Assembly (NCBI GenBank): GCA_958436995.1
Contig: CAUBMI010000034.1
Span: 1 to 22,399, forward strand
Origin: an uncultured Collinsella sp.
GTDB taxonomy: Bacteria; Actinomycetota; Coriobacteriia; Coriobacteriales; Coriobacteriaceae
Length of the DNA: 22,399 nucleotides
Direction of reading: 5' to 3'
The notes under the pieces are model-generated. The model saw only the letters and a program-made list of their open reading frames with translations, had not been told where the DNA came from and made no database searches. How positions within the stretch are numbered: position 1 is the stretch's first letter; the number at the start of each line of letters is the position of its first letter. The translations under genes were made by a program, and so were the position numbers. Below, one piece after another: positions 1 to 9,058 of this stretch.

Positions 1-2020
<2,020 letters not shown>

Positions 2021-2346
2021 GATACTTCCCCTTCCATGCGCTTACGCGCACGACCGTGGTAACGAATCGACCCGCCGGATGCAGGCCGTGAGGGAACTAT
2101 ACGGCGGGTTTTGGACAGGCTTGAGCAGAGGGTGCGCGGTTTGGTAAACGTGCTAAAACCGGCGGTAAACGGTAGGTAAAGGTGGTTACCTTATGAAGAT
2201 ACCACTACAAGGAAAGTGCAGGTCGGATGCGATGTTTTTGCTAAATCGCTTTACCATTTATCAGCATTATTTCAAAGTATTCTCTTTGGTTAGCTAAAAG
2301 AGCCCCGTCCCAAATTAGCTACCCAAACAACCTTGTCCCAAGTGAG
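2021..2346. other. 326-bp intergenic region between ppsR and ppdK
   Basis: No convincing gene is present. Reading toward ppdK, it holds an inverted repeat just past the ppsR stop (2286-2326), an AT-richer stretch at about 2200-2290, then three GGTAAA-type repeats (2143-2182) and the ppdK leader. I looked for sigma-A type boxes on the minus strand and found only weak candidates, such as TTTACC followed 17 bp later by TACCAA, which I do not call. No T-rich tail follows the inverted repeat, so a canonical terminator for ppsR is not evident. Confidence 0.6.
2143..2190. promoter_or_regulatory. Candidate operator: three phased GGTAAA(C/G)G repeats upstream of ppdK
   Basis: GGTAAACG occurs at 2143-2150 and 2164-2171 and GGTAAAGG at 2175-2182, followed by GGTTACC at 2184-2190. 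Start-to-start distances are 21 and 11 bp, close to two and one helical turns, so all copies would face the same side of the DNA. This is an inference; no known regulator motif is recognised. Confidence 0.35.
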
Positions 2347-2349
2347 CTA
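2286..2349 (-). repeat. Inverted repeat and imperfect tandem repeat abutting the ppsR stop codon
   Basis: TTGGTTAGCTAA (2286-2297) and TTAGCTACCCAA (2315-2326) form a 12-bp inverted repeat with one mismatch around a 17-nt loop. On the minus strand GTAGCTAATTTGGGACGGGG resembles GTAGCTCACTTGGGACAAGG, whose TAG is the ppsR stop codon (2347-2349). A related sequence lies after rsfS. The stem could act in termination or RNA stability, but it lacks a following U-tract. Confidence 0.5.
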
Positions 2350-3222
2350 CTTTTGTTGAGCGCGGCGGGCGGCACGGCAGGCTCTTGCCTCTTGAATCTC
2401 TTCGAGGTGAGCAATGATCTCGGCAGCGCTTTCCTCGATGGCTTTGCCGTCGGTACGCACAACAAAGCAGCCTAAGCGCTTCATGAGGGCACGAGCTTCC
2501 TCAAGCTCGCCGCGCACGCTCTCGGGCTCGGCATAGGAGCCGGCAACGGCACGAGCGTAGTCATCGCCCAAGCGGCTATCGCGAATTTCGGAAATCACAT
2601 CGACGGTCGAAATCAGGCCGAACAGGCGCATCGGGTCAACCTCGTAAATCGACTTGGGCGGCACCATGCCATGCGCCAGTGGGACATTGGCGACCTTGTA
2701 GCCCTGATAGGCTAAATACATCGACAGCGGCGTCTTGGATGTACGCGACACACCCAGCAGTACGATATCGGCACCCGACAGATCGTCACAACCACGACCG
2801 TCATCGTGCTCAACGAAATACTCCATGGCCTCGATACGATGGAAATAGCGGTCATCGGTCTTGTGAATCACGCCCGCAACGCCCTTGGGCGGCACACCGA
2901 TGAGCGACGACAGTACGGCGAGCGTCGGGCCGATCAGGTCGACCGAACGGATATGCAGCATGCCCAAGTAGTCGAGCACGCGAGCACGAAGGGCCGGGTC
3001 GACGATGGTATGGAACACGGCGATATCGCGATGGTCGGCATCGACGCGCGGCCCCACAAATGACTTGACCTGCTCCACGGAGGTCACCTTAGGCAGGCGC
3101 AAAACGCGAAAAGCCCCTTCATCAAATTGCCCGGACGCCGCAAGCACCACCTCACAAGCGGTATCGCCGAGCGAGTCGGAGATAACGATAACGGTGGGAC
3201 GAGCGGTGACCGGGCAATCCAT
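2347..3222 (-). CDS. ppsR: Pyruvate, phosphate dikinase regulatory protein (DUF299 kinase/phosphorylase)
   Basis: This 291-residue protein belongs to the DUF299 family, bifunctional enzymes that use ADP to phosphorylate, and phosphate to dephosphorylate, a threonine next to the catalytic histidine of PPDK or PEP synthase. That switches the target off and on. The N-terminus PTVIVISDSLGDTA and the P-loop-like GVSRTSKT at residues 157-164 are typical of the family, and the length is normal. The start is ATG at 3222 with AAAGGAG upstream. It follows glyS by 34 bp and precedes ppdK on the same strand, so PPDK rather than PEP synthase is the expected target. Its TAG stop lies inside a repeat-like sequence. 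The C-terminal tail is basic and alanine-rich. Confidence 0.93.
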   Translation of the reverse strand: MDCPVTARPTVIVISDSLGDTACEVVLAASGQFDEGAFRVLRLPKVTSVEQVKSFVGPRVDADHRDIAVFHTIVDPALRARVLDYLGMLHIRSVDLIGPTLAVLSSLIGVPPKGVAGVIHKTDDRYFHRIEAMEYFVEHDDGRGCDDLSGADIVLLGVSRTSKTPLSMYLAYQGYKVANVPLAHGMVPPKSIYEVDPMRLFGLISTVDVISEIRDSRLGDDYARAVAGSYAEPESVRGELEEARALMKRLGCFVVRTDGKAIEESAAEIIAHLEEIQEARACRAARRAQQK

Positions 3223-3256
3223 GCGGGGCTCCTTTTGCGCTTATGCGCAGGCTGGC

Positions 3257-5353
3257 TTACTTTTTGCGGGCAAGCTCACCGATGTTGGCGATGCCGGAGA
3301 AAACGGCCTCGAAGCGGTTGAGTAGCTTAAGGCGATTATCGCGAAGCTGCTCGTCCTTGTCCATGACCATAACCTCGTCGAAGAAACGGTCGATGGGCGC
3401 GCGCAGGGCGGCGAGGGCGGCAAATGCGGCCGGGTAGTCCTCGGCAGCAAGGGCGGCATCGACAGAGGTCTGAGCAGCCTCGGAGGCGTCGGCGAGCGCG
3501 AGCTCGACCTCGCCCATCAGGCTGCGGTCATACTCCGCACCCAGCTCGGGCTTGGAGATGTGCGCGGCGCGAGCATAGGCGGTCGCCAGGTTGTCGAACG
3601 TCTCAGCGTCGTTCTTGCGGGCCTCGTCGAGGGCGGCGCAGCGGGCGAAGAAGACGGACGGGGCGATGATGTGCACCGCGGAGACGGCGGCGACGGTATC
3701 GGCCGGAATCTTTTCGTCGCGGGCCATGCTCACCAGGCGGCCATGGAAGAAGTCACGAACCTGCTGGGCGACCTCGGCGGCGTCGAACTCAATGCCCTGC
3801 TCACTGTAGAGCTCGAGGGCGAAGTCGATGAGCGACGTGGGGTCGATCGGCAGGCGGTCGCGCAGGATGTTGATGATGCCGATAGCGGCACGACGCAGCG
3901 CGTAGGGGTCCGAAGAGCCGGTCGGGGGCTCGCCGATGGCAAAGATACCGGCGATGGTATCGAGCTTGTCGGCGCAGGCCACGATGCAGCCAGCGGTGCC
4001 CTCGGGCAGCTCGTCACCGGCAAAACGGGGACGATAGTGATCGCGAATAGCATGGGCGACCTCGTCGTTCTCCCCCATCGCGGTCGCGTAATAACCGCCC
4101 ATCACGCCCTGCTGGCTCGTGAACTCGACGACGGCGTTGGACACCAGGTCTGCCTTGCACAGGTGTGCGGCGCGAGCAGCGTCGGCGGCAAGATGGGCGC
4201 CCAGGTGAGCCTCGCGGGCGATAGCGAGCGCGAGCTGCTCGATGCGCTCGGACTTGGCGAGCACGCTACCGAGCTTCTCCTGGAAGGCAACCTTGGACAG
4301 ACGCTCACGGAACTCGTCGAGGGAGATCTTCAGGTCCTCCTCGTAGAAGAACTTAGCGTCGTCCAGACGGGCGCGCACGACGCGCTCGTTACCGTCGATC
4401 ACGCGCTCGGCGTTCTCGGGCTTGCTGTTGGAGACGACCACGAACTCACGCGTCAGCTTGCCCTCCCCGTCATAGATCGGGAAGTAGCGCTGGTTGGTGA
4501 GCATGGACTCGCAGATAATCTCGTGCGGGACCTTGAGGAACTCCTCGTCGAAAGTACCGACGAGCACTGTCGGCCACTCGCAGAGGTTAATGACCTCCTC
4601 AAAGACCTTCTTGGGCGTATCGACATGGCAGCCGGGGCGAGCGGCCTCGACCTCGGAGATACCGGCAAGGATGGCCTCGCGACGGCGCTCGGCAGAAAGC
4701 ACGCCGGCGTCCTCGAGTACCTGCTCGTAGGCGGCGGGGCTGGCGACAACGTGGTCACCGGGGCCGAGCACGCGATGGCCGCGCGTGGTGTTGCCGCTCG
4801 TCACGTCGGCAAACGACACGGGCACAACATCCTCGCCCAGAAGGCAGCAAATCCAGCGGACCGGACGCACGAACGTCGCGTGCTCGTGGCCCCAGCGCTG
4901 GGAGCGGTAGTTGGGCCACTGCAGGCCGGCAATGGTCTTCTCGCACAGGGCCGTCAGGATCGGGGTTGCCGGTGCGGAGGGAATGTTCTTCTCGGCAAAG
5001 ACATACTCGCGACCGTCGGTATCCTCACGACGGACCAGGTCCTCGGCAGCCACACCGCACTTGCGGGCGAAGCCCTGGGCGGCCTTGGTGGCGTTACCGT
5101 CAGCGTCGAAGGCGATGTTTGCCGCGGGGCCACGCTTGACCTCGTGAACCTCATCGGTCGCGGTGGCAACGTCGGCAACGAGCGCAGCCAGGCGACGCGG
5201 GCTCGAGATCACGCGGACCTCGCCGTGGGCCAGACCGGCCTCGTCGAGACCCTTGGCGATCATGGTACCAAGCTGCTTGACGGCATTGTTCAGCGGTGCA
5301 GAGGGCATTTCCTCCGTACCGATCTCAAACAGGAAATCCTTAGCGTCTGCCAT
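3257..5353 (-). CDS. glyS: Glycyl-tRNA synthetase beta subunit
   Basis: This is the large subunit of the two-chain (alpha2beta2) glycyl-tRNA synthetase, which binds tRNA-Gly and is needed for charging. The 698-residue length is typical. The N-terminus (FLFEIGTEEMPS at about 8-19) and internal blocks such as GGYYATAMGE, followed by a GEPPTGSSDPYALRRAA segment, are characteristic of GlyS. The C-terminal third corresponds to the anticodon-binding region, ending in a lysine-rich tail. It starts at an ATG only 3 bp after the glyQ stop, indicating co-transcription and probably translational coupling. A very long open frame on the opposite strand is a by-product of codon bias. Confidence 0.97.
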   Translation of the reverse strand: MADAKDFLFEIGTEEMPSAPLNNAVKQLGTMIAKGLDEAGLAHGEVRVISSPRRLAALVADVATATDEVHEVKRGPAANIAFDADGNATKAAQGFARKCGVAAEDLVRREDTDGREYVFAEKNIPSAPATPILTALCEKTIAGLQWPNYRSQRWGHEHATFVRPVRWICCLLGEDVVPVSFADVTSGNTTRGHRVLGPGDHVVASPAAYEQVLEDAGVLSAERRREAILAGISEVEAARPGCHVDTPKKVFEEVINLCEWPTVLVGTFDEEFLKVPHEIICESMLTNQRYFPIYDGEGKLTREFVVVSNSKPENAERVIDGNERVVRARLDDAKFFYEEDLKISLDEFRERLSKVAFQEKLGSVLAKSERIEQLALAIAREAHLGAHLAADAARAAHLCKADLVSNAVVEFTSQQGVMGGYYATAMGENDEVAHAIRDHYRPRFAGDELPEGTAGCIVACADKLDTIAGIFAIGEPPTGSSDPYALRRAAIGIINILRDRLPIDPTSLIDFALELYSEQGIEFDAAEVAQQVRDFFHGRLVSMARDEKIPADTVAAVSAVHIIAPSVFFARCAALDEARKNDAETFDNLATAYARAAHISKPELGAEYDRSLMGEVELALADASEAAQTSVDAALAAEDYPAAFAALAALRAPIDRFFDEVMVMDKDEQLRDNRLKLLNRFEAVFSGIANIGELARKK

Positions 5354-5356
5354 GGC

Positions 5357-6268
5357 TTACGCCACCTCGCCTTCCTGGTCGGCATTCTCGTTGACTCCGG
5401 CGACCTCGGCCATGTAGGCCTCGCAGCACGCCTTGGCGACGGCGCGGACGCGCAGGATGTAGTTGGCACGCTCGACCGCGGACAGGGCGCCGCGGGCATC
5501 GAGCAGGTTGAAGGCGTGGCTGCACTTCATGACACAGTCGTACGCCGGCAACGGCAGCTTGCGCTCCAGGCAGGAATGGCACTCGGCCTCGTAGTCGTCA
5601 AACTTCTGACGCATCATCTCGACGTTGGCGACCTCAAAGTTATAGGCACTGAACTCGCGCTCGTTCTCGAGGAACACGTCGCCGTAGGTCATGGGCGTGC
5701 CGTCGGGCAGATAGCTCCACACCAGATCGTATACCGAGTTGACGCCCTGAGCGTACATGGCGATACGCTCCAGGCCATAGGTGATCTCGACGGGCACGGG
5801 GTCGACCTCGATACCGCCCACCTGCTGGAAGTACGTGAACTGCGTGACCTCCATGCCGTTGAGCCAGACCTCCCAGCCAAGGCCCCAGGCGCCCAGCGTC
5901 GGGCTCTCCCAGTCGTCCTCGACAAAACGGACGTCATGGTCGTTGGGGTCCAGGCCAATGGCAGCAAGAGACCCCAGGTAAAGCTCCTGAGCATTAACCG
6001 GAGAGGGCTTAATGAGCACCTGGAACTGATAGTAGTGCTGCATGCGGTTAGGGTTCTCGCCGTAGCGGCCGTCGGCGGGACGGCGGCAGGGCTGCGCATA
6101 GCAGGTGCGCCATTCGGCGGGACCGAGCGAGCGCAGCGTGGTCGCGGTATGGAAGGTACCGGCACCGACCTCGGAGTCATAGGGCTGCATAATGACGCAG
6201 CCCTGCTCGCCCCAGTACTGCTGGAGGCGCAGGATGATGTCTTGGAAGGAAAGCGATGAAGCGTTCAT
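5357..6268 (-). CDS. glyQ: Glycyl-tRNA synthetase alpha subunit
   Basis: This is the catalytic subunit of two-chain glycyl-tRNA synthetase, which makes glycyl-adenylate and transfers glycine to tRNA-Gly. It has 303 residues, the usual size. Recognisable blocks are SFQDIILRLQQYW near the N-terminus, YAQPCRRPADGRYGENPNR at about 57-75, NAQELYLGSL at 92-101 and the EDDWESPTLGAWGLGWEVWL region at 117-136. The start is ATG at 6268 with GAGGGG about 11 bp upstream. The 59-bp gap to lepB contains a good -10-like TATAGT (6315-6320, minus strand) but no matching -35, so it may or may not have its own promoter. The gap is far too short for a T-box leader. Confidence 0.97.
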   Translation of the reverse strand: MNASSLSFQDIILRLQQYWGEQGCVIMQPYDSEVGAGTFHTATTLRSLGPAEWRTCYAQPCRRPADGRYGENPNRMQHYYQFQVLIKPSPVNAQELYLGSLAAIGLDPNDHDVRFVEDDWESPTLGAWGLGWEVWLNGMEVTQFTYFQQVGGIEVDPVPVEITYGLERIAMYAQGVNSVYDLVWSYLPDGTPMTYGDVFLENEREFSAYNFEVANVEMMRQKFDDYEAECHSCLERKLPLPAYDCVMKCSHAFNLLDARGALSAVERANYILRVRAVAKACCEAYMAEVAGVNENADQEGEVA

Positions 6269-6327
6269 GCCTCTAATATCCCCTCGTCGAAACGATTACA
6301 CGGTTAGGTACTGTACTATAGCGGTTT

Positions 6328-6891
6328 TTAGTCGATAGCGCCGATGCGGTTGAGCGGCCAGTAGCGCACAAGCGCCACAGCGATCAAATCAGAGCGATCG
6401 ACGGGACCAAAGTAGCGCGAGTCGGCAGAGTTTTCGCGGTTGTCGCCCATCACCCACACGCACCCGTCGGGAACGGTGTAGGGATAACTCACCTGGGCGC
6501 CAGGCGCTTGGACCGAAAGCGGCCAGCTCATGCCCGTCGTATAGTCCTCATCGAGCGCTTGGCCGTCAACGACCACCTTGCCGTCCTGCAGGTCGACCGT
6601 CTGGCCGGCCGTGGCAATAACACGCTTGACAAGAACATCATGCTCGGAAGTGACATCGGGGTTGTGGAACACCACGATATCACCCTGTTTGACGGGCTGA
6701 CCGAGCTCGAGGCTCACCTTTTGTGCCAGGATCTGGTCGCCAATCTCGATCGTGTCCTCCATGGAGCCGGTGGGTACCACAAAGGGCTCGACCACAAAGG
6801 TGCGGATCAGGAAGGTGGCCACGAGCGCGATCGCGATGACCGCGACCCACTCAAAAGCGCCCCTCAACGCGGAATGCTGCGATGGAACCAT
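6328..6891 (-). CDS. lepB: Signal peptidase I
   Basis: This membrane-bound serine protease removes signal peptides from exported preproteins. With the ATG start at 6891 it has 187 residues: one N-terminal membrane segment (about 12-32), then the catalytic serine in PTGSMEDT (Ser43), the general-base lysine in LVKRVIA (Lys89), and the conserved GDNRENSADSRYFGPV box near 149-164. Translation could also begin at a GTG at 6897 that overlaps the trmD stop as GTGA. The AGGAG motif sits 5 bp before the ATG and would overlap that GTG, so I prefer the ATG. It directly follows trmD. Confidence 0.95.
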   Translation of the reverse strand: MVPSQHSALRGAFEWVAVIAIALVATFLIRTFVVEPFVVPTGSMEDTIEIGDQILAQKVSLELGQPVKQGDIVVFHNPDVTSEHDVLVKRVIATAGQTVDLQDGKVVVDGQALDEDYTTGMSWPLSVQAPGAQVSYPYTVPDGCVWVMGDNRENSADSRYFGPVDRSDLIAVALVRYWPLNRIGAID

Positions 6892-6893
6892 TC

Positions 6894-7652
6894 TCACTCC
6901 TCGCTCTGCGAATACGAAGCGTCCAGAATCTCCTGCGCGTATGCGCGCTCCTGGGGCGTAAGCCGTGCCGTCTCGATCAGGTCGGGACGCCAGCGGCAGG
7001 TGCGCTCGATGGCATTCTTACGGCGCCAGGCGTCAACCTTGGCATGGTCACCGCTCACGAGCACCGGCGGCACGCCCTCGCCGTTGAATTCAGCAGGGCG
7101 AGTGTACTGCGCATACTCGAGCAGGCCTCCGTCCTCGGCGGTCGAGAACGACTCGTCGACGTTGCTCATCTCGTCACCAAGGGCGCCGGGAATCAGGCGT
7201 ACGACGGCATCGGCAACGACCATAGCGGGAAGCTCGCCGCCCGTGAGCACGTAATCGCCGATCGACAGGCGCTCGTCGGCATACGCATAGGCACGCTCGT
7301 CGACACCCTCGTAACGGCTGCACACAAACAGCAAGCGCTCGCTTTTGAGCAGGCGCTCGGCCACATGCTGTGTAAAGGGCTCGCCACAGGGGGTAAAAAA
7401 CACCACGGTGGGCTTAGGACCCTCGGAGCTAATAGCCTCGATGGCCTCGACAATAGGCTCGACCTTCATGAGCATGCCCTGCCCGCCGCCGTACGGCTCG
7501 TCATCGACGGTACGATGGCGGTCGTGCGTCCAGTCGCGCAGGTTATACGCCTTAAAATCAAAAAGGCCGGCCTTGCGGGCGCGGCCCAAAATCGATGTGG
7601 ACATGACGGGCTCAAACATCTCGGGAAAGACCGAAAGGGTCTCAATCAGCAT
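6894..7652 (-). CDS. trmD: tRNA (guanine-N1)-methyltransferase
   Basis: TrmD methylates G37 of tRNAs with S-adenosylmethionine and prevents +1 frameshifting. The protein has 252 residues, the standard size for this SPOUT-class knotted methyltransferase. DDEPYGGGQGMLMK lies at about 50-63, and the knot-forming SAM-binding loops are CSRYEGVDER (111-120) and IGDYVLTGGELPAM (131-144). Asp174 in EDGGLLEYAQYTRP matches the catalytic aspartate position. The start is ATG at 7652 with GGGAGGA five bases upstream, 10 bp after rimM. Its stop is close to the lepB start. rplS, which often follows trmD, is not here. Confidence 0.97.
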   Translation of the reverse strand: MLIETLSVFPEMFEPVMSTSILGRARKAGLFDFKAYNLRDWTHDRHRTVDDEPYGGGQGMLMKVEPIVEAIEAISSEGPKPTVVFFTPCGEPFTQHVAERLLKSERLLFVCSRYEGVDERAYAYADERLSIGDYVLTGGELPAMVVADAVVRLIPGALGDEMSNVDESFSTAEDGGLLEYAQYTRPAEFNGEGVPPVLVSGDHAKVDAWRRKNAIERTCRWRPDLIETARLTPQERAYAQEILDASYSQSEE

Positions 7653-7662
7653 GTTGTCCTCC

Positions 7663-8184
7663 CTACTTGTCCATATCGATCAGGCCGTCCATAACGTGGA
7701 CGGAAATTGTTCCTGTGTCGGGAAGATCGAGCACAACCTGCTCGATCACGGGAATCAGTACCTCGCCGTACCGATCGCCCTCGACGACCCAAACATCGTT
7801 AGCGGGCGTCGACATGATCTCGACGATCGTACCGAGTGAACCGAAGCGCTCGTCGACCACCTCGCGACCCATCAGGTCGGAATAGGCGGCGTCGAGTGAA
7901 TCGAGCTCAAAATCGTCACGATTTGCCAACACATAGCATCCCGTGATGCCCTCGGCGGCCGTCAAGTCGTCAATGCCCTCAAACGAGACCAGATCGCCAT
8001 CGCCCGTATCGGTGACGGACACGACCGTGCAAAAGCGGTCGCGCTTGAGCGCCGGCGGCGTCAGGGCGACGCGCATACCCGGCTCTAATACAGAAGGAAG
8101 CCCCCGCAGCGGCTGCGCGAGGACCTCCCCCTTCCTTCCGTGCGGCTTGACCACACGGGCGATGTTTTTGTACTGGGACCTCAA
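7663..8184 (-). CDS. rimM: Ribosome maturation factor RimM
   Basis: RimM assists late assembly of the 30S head, acting near protein uS19. The 173-residue product has the N-terminal RimM barrel (VVKPHGRKGEV at about 11-21) and a C-terminal PRC-barrel-like domain (NDVWVVEG, then EVLIPVIEQVV). The only start that gives a complete domain is TTG at 8184: an in-frame stop lies 6 codons upstream and the next option, a GTG, falls inside the conserved N-terminus. Its ribosome-binding site is weak, so translation may depend on coupling to the khpA gene, whose stop is 4 bp upstream. Confidence 0.94.
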   Translation of the reverse strand: MRSQYKNIARVVKPHGRKGEVLAQPLRGLPSVLEPGMRVALTPPALKRDRFCTVVSVTDTGDGDLVSFEGIDDLTAAEGITGCYVLANRDDFELDSLDAAYSDLMGREVVDERFGSLGTIVEIMSTPANDVWVVEGDRYGEVLIPVIEQVVLDLPDTGTISVHVMDGLIDMDK

Positions 8185-8188
8185 GGTC

Positions 8189-8473
8189 CTAGCCCAGAAC
8201 CTCTACCTCGACAGCAGTGTCGAGGCGAGCGGCCAGTGCACGGGCGAGCGTGCGAATGGCCTTGATGGTACGGCCACGACGGCCGATGACCTTAGCGACG
8301 TCATCCTCGGCGACCGAAACCTCAATCGTGGAGGCGTCGTCACCATCGATGACCTCAAGGCTCACGGAATCCGGGTCGTCGACGATCTGAACAACGAGAT
8401 ATTCGACGAGATCGGCGATGCGATCTGAGAGCATTGCCTCACCCTCGAGCTGTGCAGCGTCAACCTCAGGCAC
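8189..8473 (-). CDS. khpA: KH-domain RNA-binding protein (KhpA/YlqC family)
   Basis: This is a small RNA-binding protein with a single type-II KH domain. The GXXG loop is GRRG at residues 64-67 (VIGRRGRTIKAIR). Members of this family sit between rpsP and rimM in many Gram-positive bacteria and partner with KhpB/Jag, affecting cell-wall synthesis and division. Two starts are plausible: GTG at 8473, with GAGGAG 6 bp upstream, giving 94 residues; or ATG at 8434, with GAGGG about 7 bp upstream, giving 81 residues, closer to the usual size. I list the longer form. It lies 3 bp after rpsP. Confidence 0.92.
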   Translation of the reverse strand: MPEVDAAQLEGEAMLSDRIADLVEYLVVQIVDDPDSVSLEVIDGDDASTIEVSVAEDDVAKVIGRRGRTIKAIRTLARALAARLDTAVEVEVLG

Positions 8474-8476
8474 GAT

Positions 8477-8818
8477 TTACTCCTCGGCGCCCTCAGCGGC
8501 CTCAGCGGCAGCCTTAGCGGCCTCGGCCTCTTTGGCGAGCTGCTTCTTGGACTTCTTGACGACGGTCTCGGTCTTCTCGCCCTCGTTGGCGGCCTTGACC
8601 AGAGCGGCGACGGCGTCGGTGAGCTGAGCGCCCTTGGACTGCCAGTCGGCGATCTTCTCGAGGTCGAGATTGATGGTCTTGGGGGCGGTCATCGGGTTGT
8701 AGCGGCCAACCTCCTCGATGATACGACCGTCACGCGGGGCGCGGGAATCGGCGACGACGACACGGTAGTACGGACGCTTCTTAGCGCCGTGACGAGCAAG
8801 GCGAATCTTGACTGCCAA
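8477..8818 (-). CDS. rpsP: 30S ribosomal protein bS16
   Basis: bS16 is a structural protein of the small ribosomal subunit. The conserved N-terminus AVKIRLARHGAKKRPYYRVVVADSRAPRDGR fixes the start at TTG (8816-8818), with GGAGGAG 6 bp upstream; the open frame extends further upstream but that part has no family match. The product is 113 residues, longer than the roughly 80-90 typical of the family, because of a C-terminal tail of about 30 residues rich in Ala, Glu and Lys. It is first in a tight operon with khpA, rimM, trmD and lepB. Confidence 0.95.
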   Translation of the reverse strand: MAVKIRLARHGAKKRPYYRVVVADSRAPRDGRIIEEVGRYNPMTAPKTINLDLEKIADWQSKGAQLTDAVAALVKAANEGEKTETVVKKSKKQLAKEAEAAKAAAEAAEGAEE

Positions 8819-8837
8819 AGGAAACTCCTCCAACCAA

Positions 8838-8903
8838 GCAGCTTTAGGCTGCAACTACAAACAAACAGTTGAACATAATACGCCATCGACGCGGGCAGGT
8901 GAA
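8838..8903 (-). promoter_or_regulatory. Promoter and short leader of the rpsP operon
   Basis: On the minus strand TTCACC (8898-8903) is followed after exactly 17 bp by TATTAT (8875-8880), a reasonable sigma-A-type pair. Transcription would start near 8868, giving a leader of about 50 nt. The leader contains a perfect 5-bp hairpin, GCAGC-CTAAA-GCTGC (8838-8852), just before the GGAGGAG ribosome-binding site. Confidence 0.6.
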
Positions 8904-8994
8904 GTCCGTGAGACCAACTTCTTCGGTGTAGTCGAGGGCAAATCCATATCTTAGACAAGAATTCGGGATTTGCAAGCACATACACGCACCCCAC

Positions 8995-9017
8995 ATGAGC
9001 TGCGCGGTATACTCATG
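8995..9017 (+). promoter_or_regulatory. dinB promoter -10 box within a small dyad
   Basis: TATACT at 9008-9013 is a strong -10 element for dinB, which would place the transcript start near 9020. No good -35 is seen 16-18 bp upstream. CATGAG (8995-9000) and CTCATG (9012-9017) form a 6-bp inverted repeat overlapping the -10, which could be an operator. It does not match the usual Gram-positive LexA box. Confidence 0.45.
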
Positions 9018-9058
9018 ACATGGAAAGACGCGAACATACATACGGTTATGAGGATGCC

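Noticed and set aside
2210..2245. GCGAT/ATCGC hairpin in the ppdK upstream region
   Set aside because: Only 5 bp of stem with a 12-nt loop and no U-tract; expected by chance in a 326-bp region.
3560..6259. 899-codon plus-strand open frame opposite glyS and glyQ
   Set aside because: It lies entirely antisense to two well-conserved genes, shows no family motifs, and is explained by GC-rich codon bias leaving few stops on the opposite strand.
6269..6327. T-box riboswitch ahead of glyQS
   Set aside because: The gap is 59 bp, much too short for a T-box, and no T-box core sequence or terminator is present.
8844..9041. Small minus-strand frame in the rpsP-dinB divergent region
   Set aside because: It covers the promoters of both genes, has no ribosome-binding site and no recognisable similarity.
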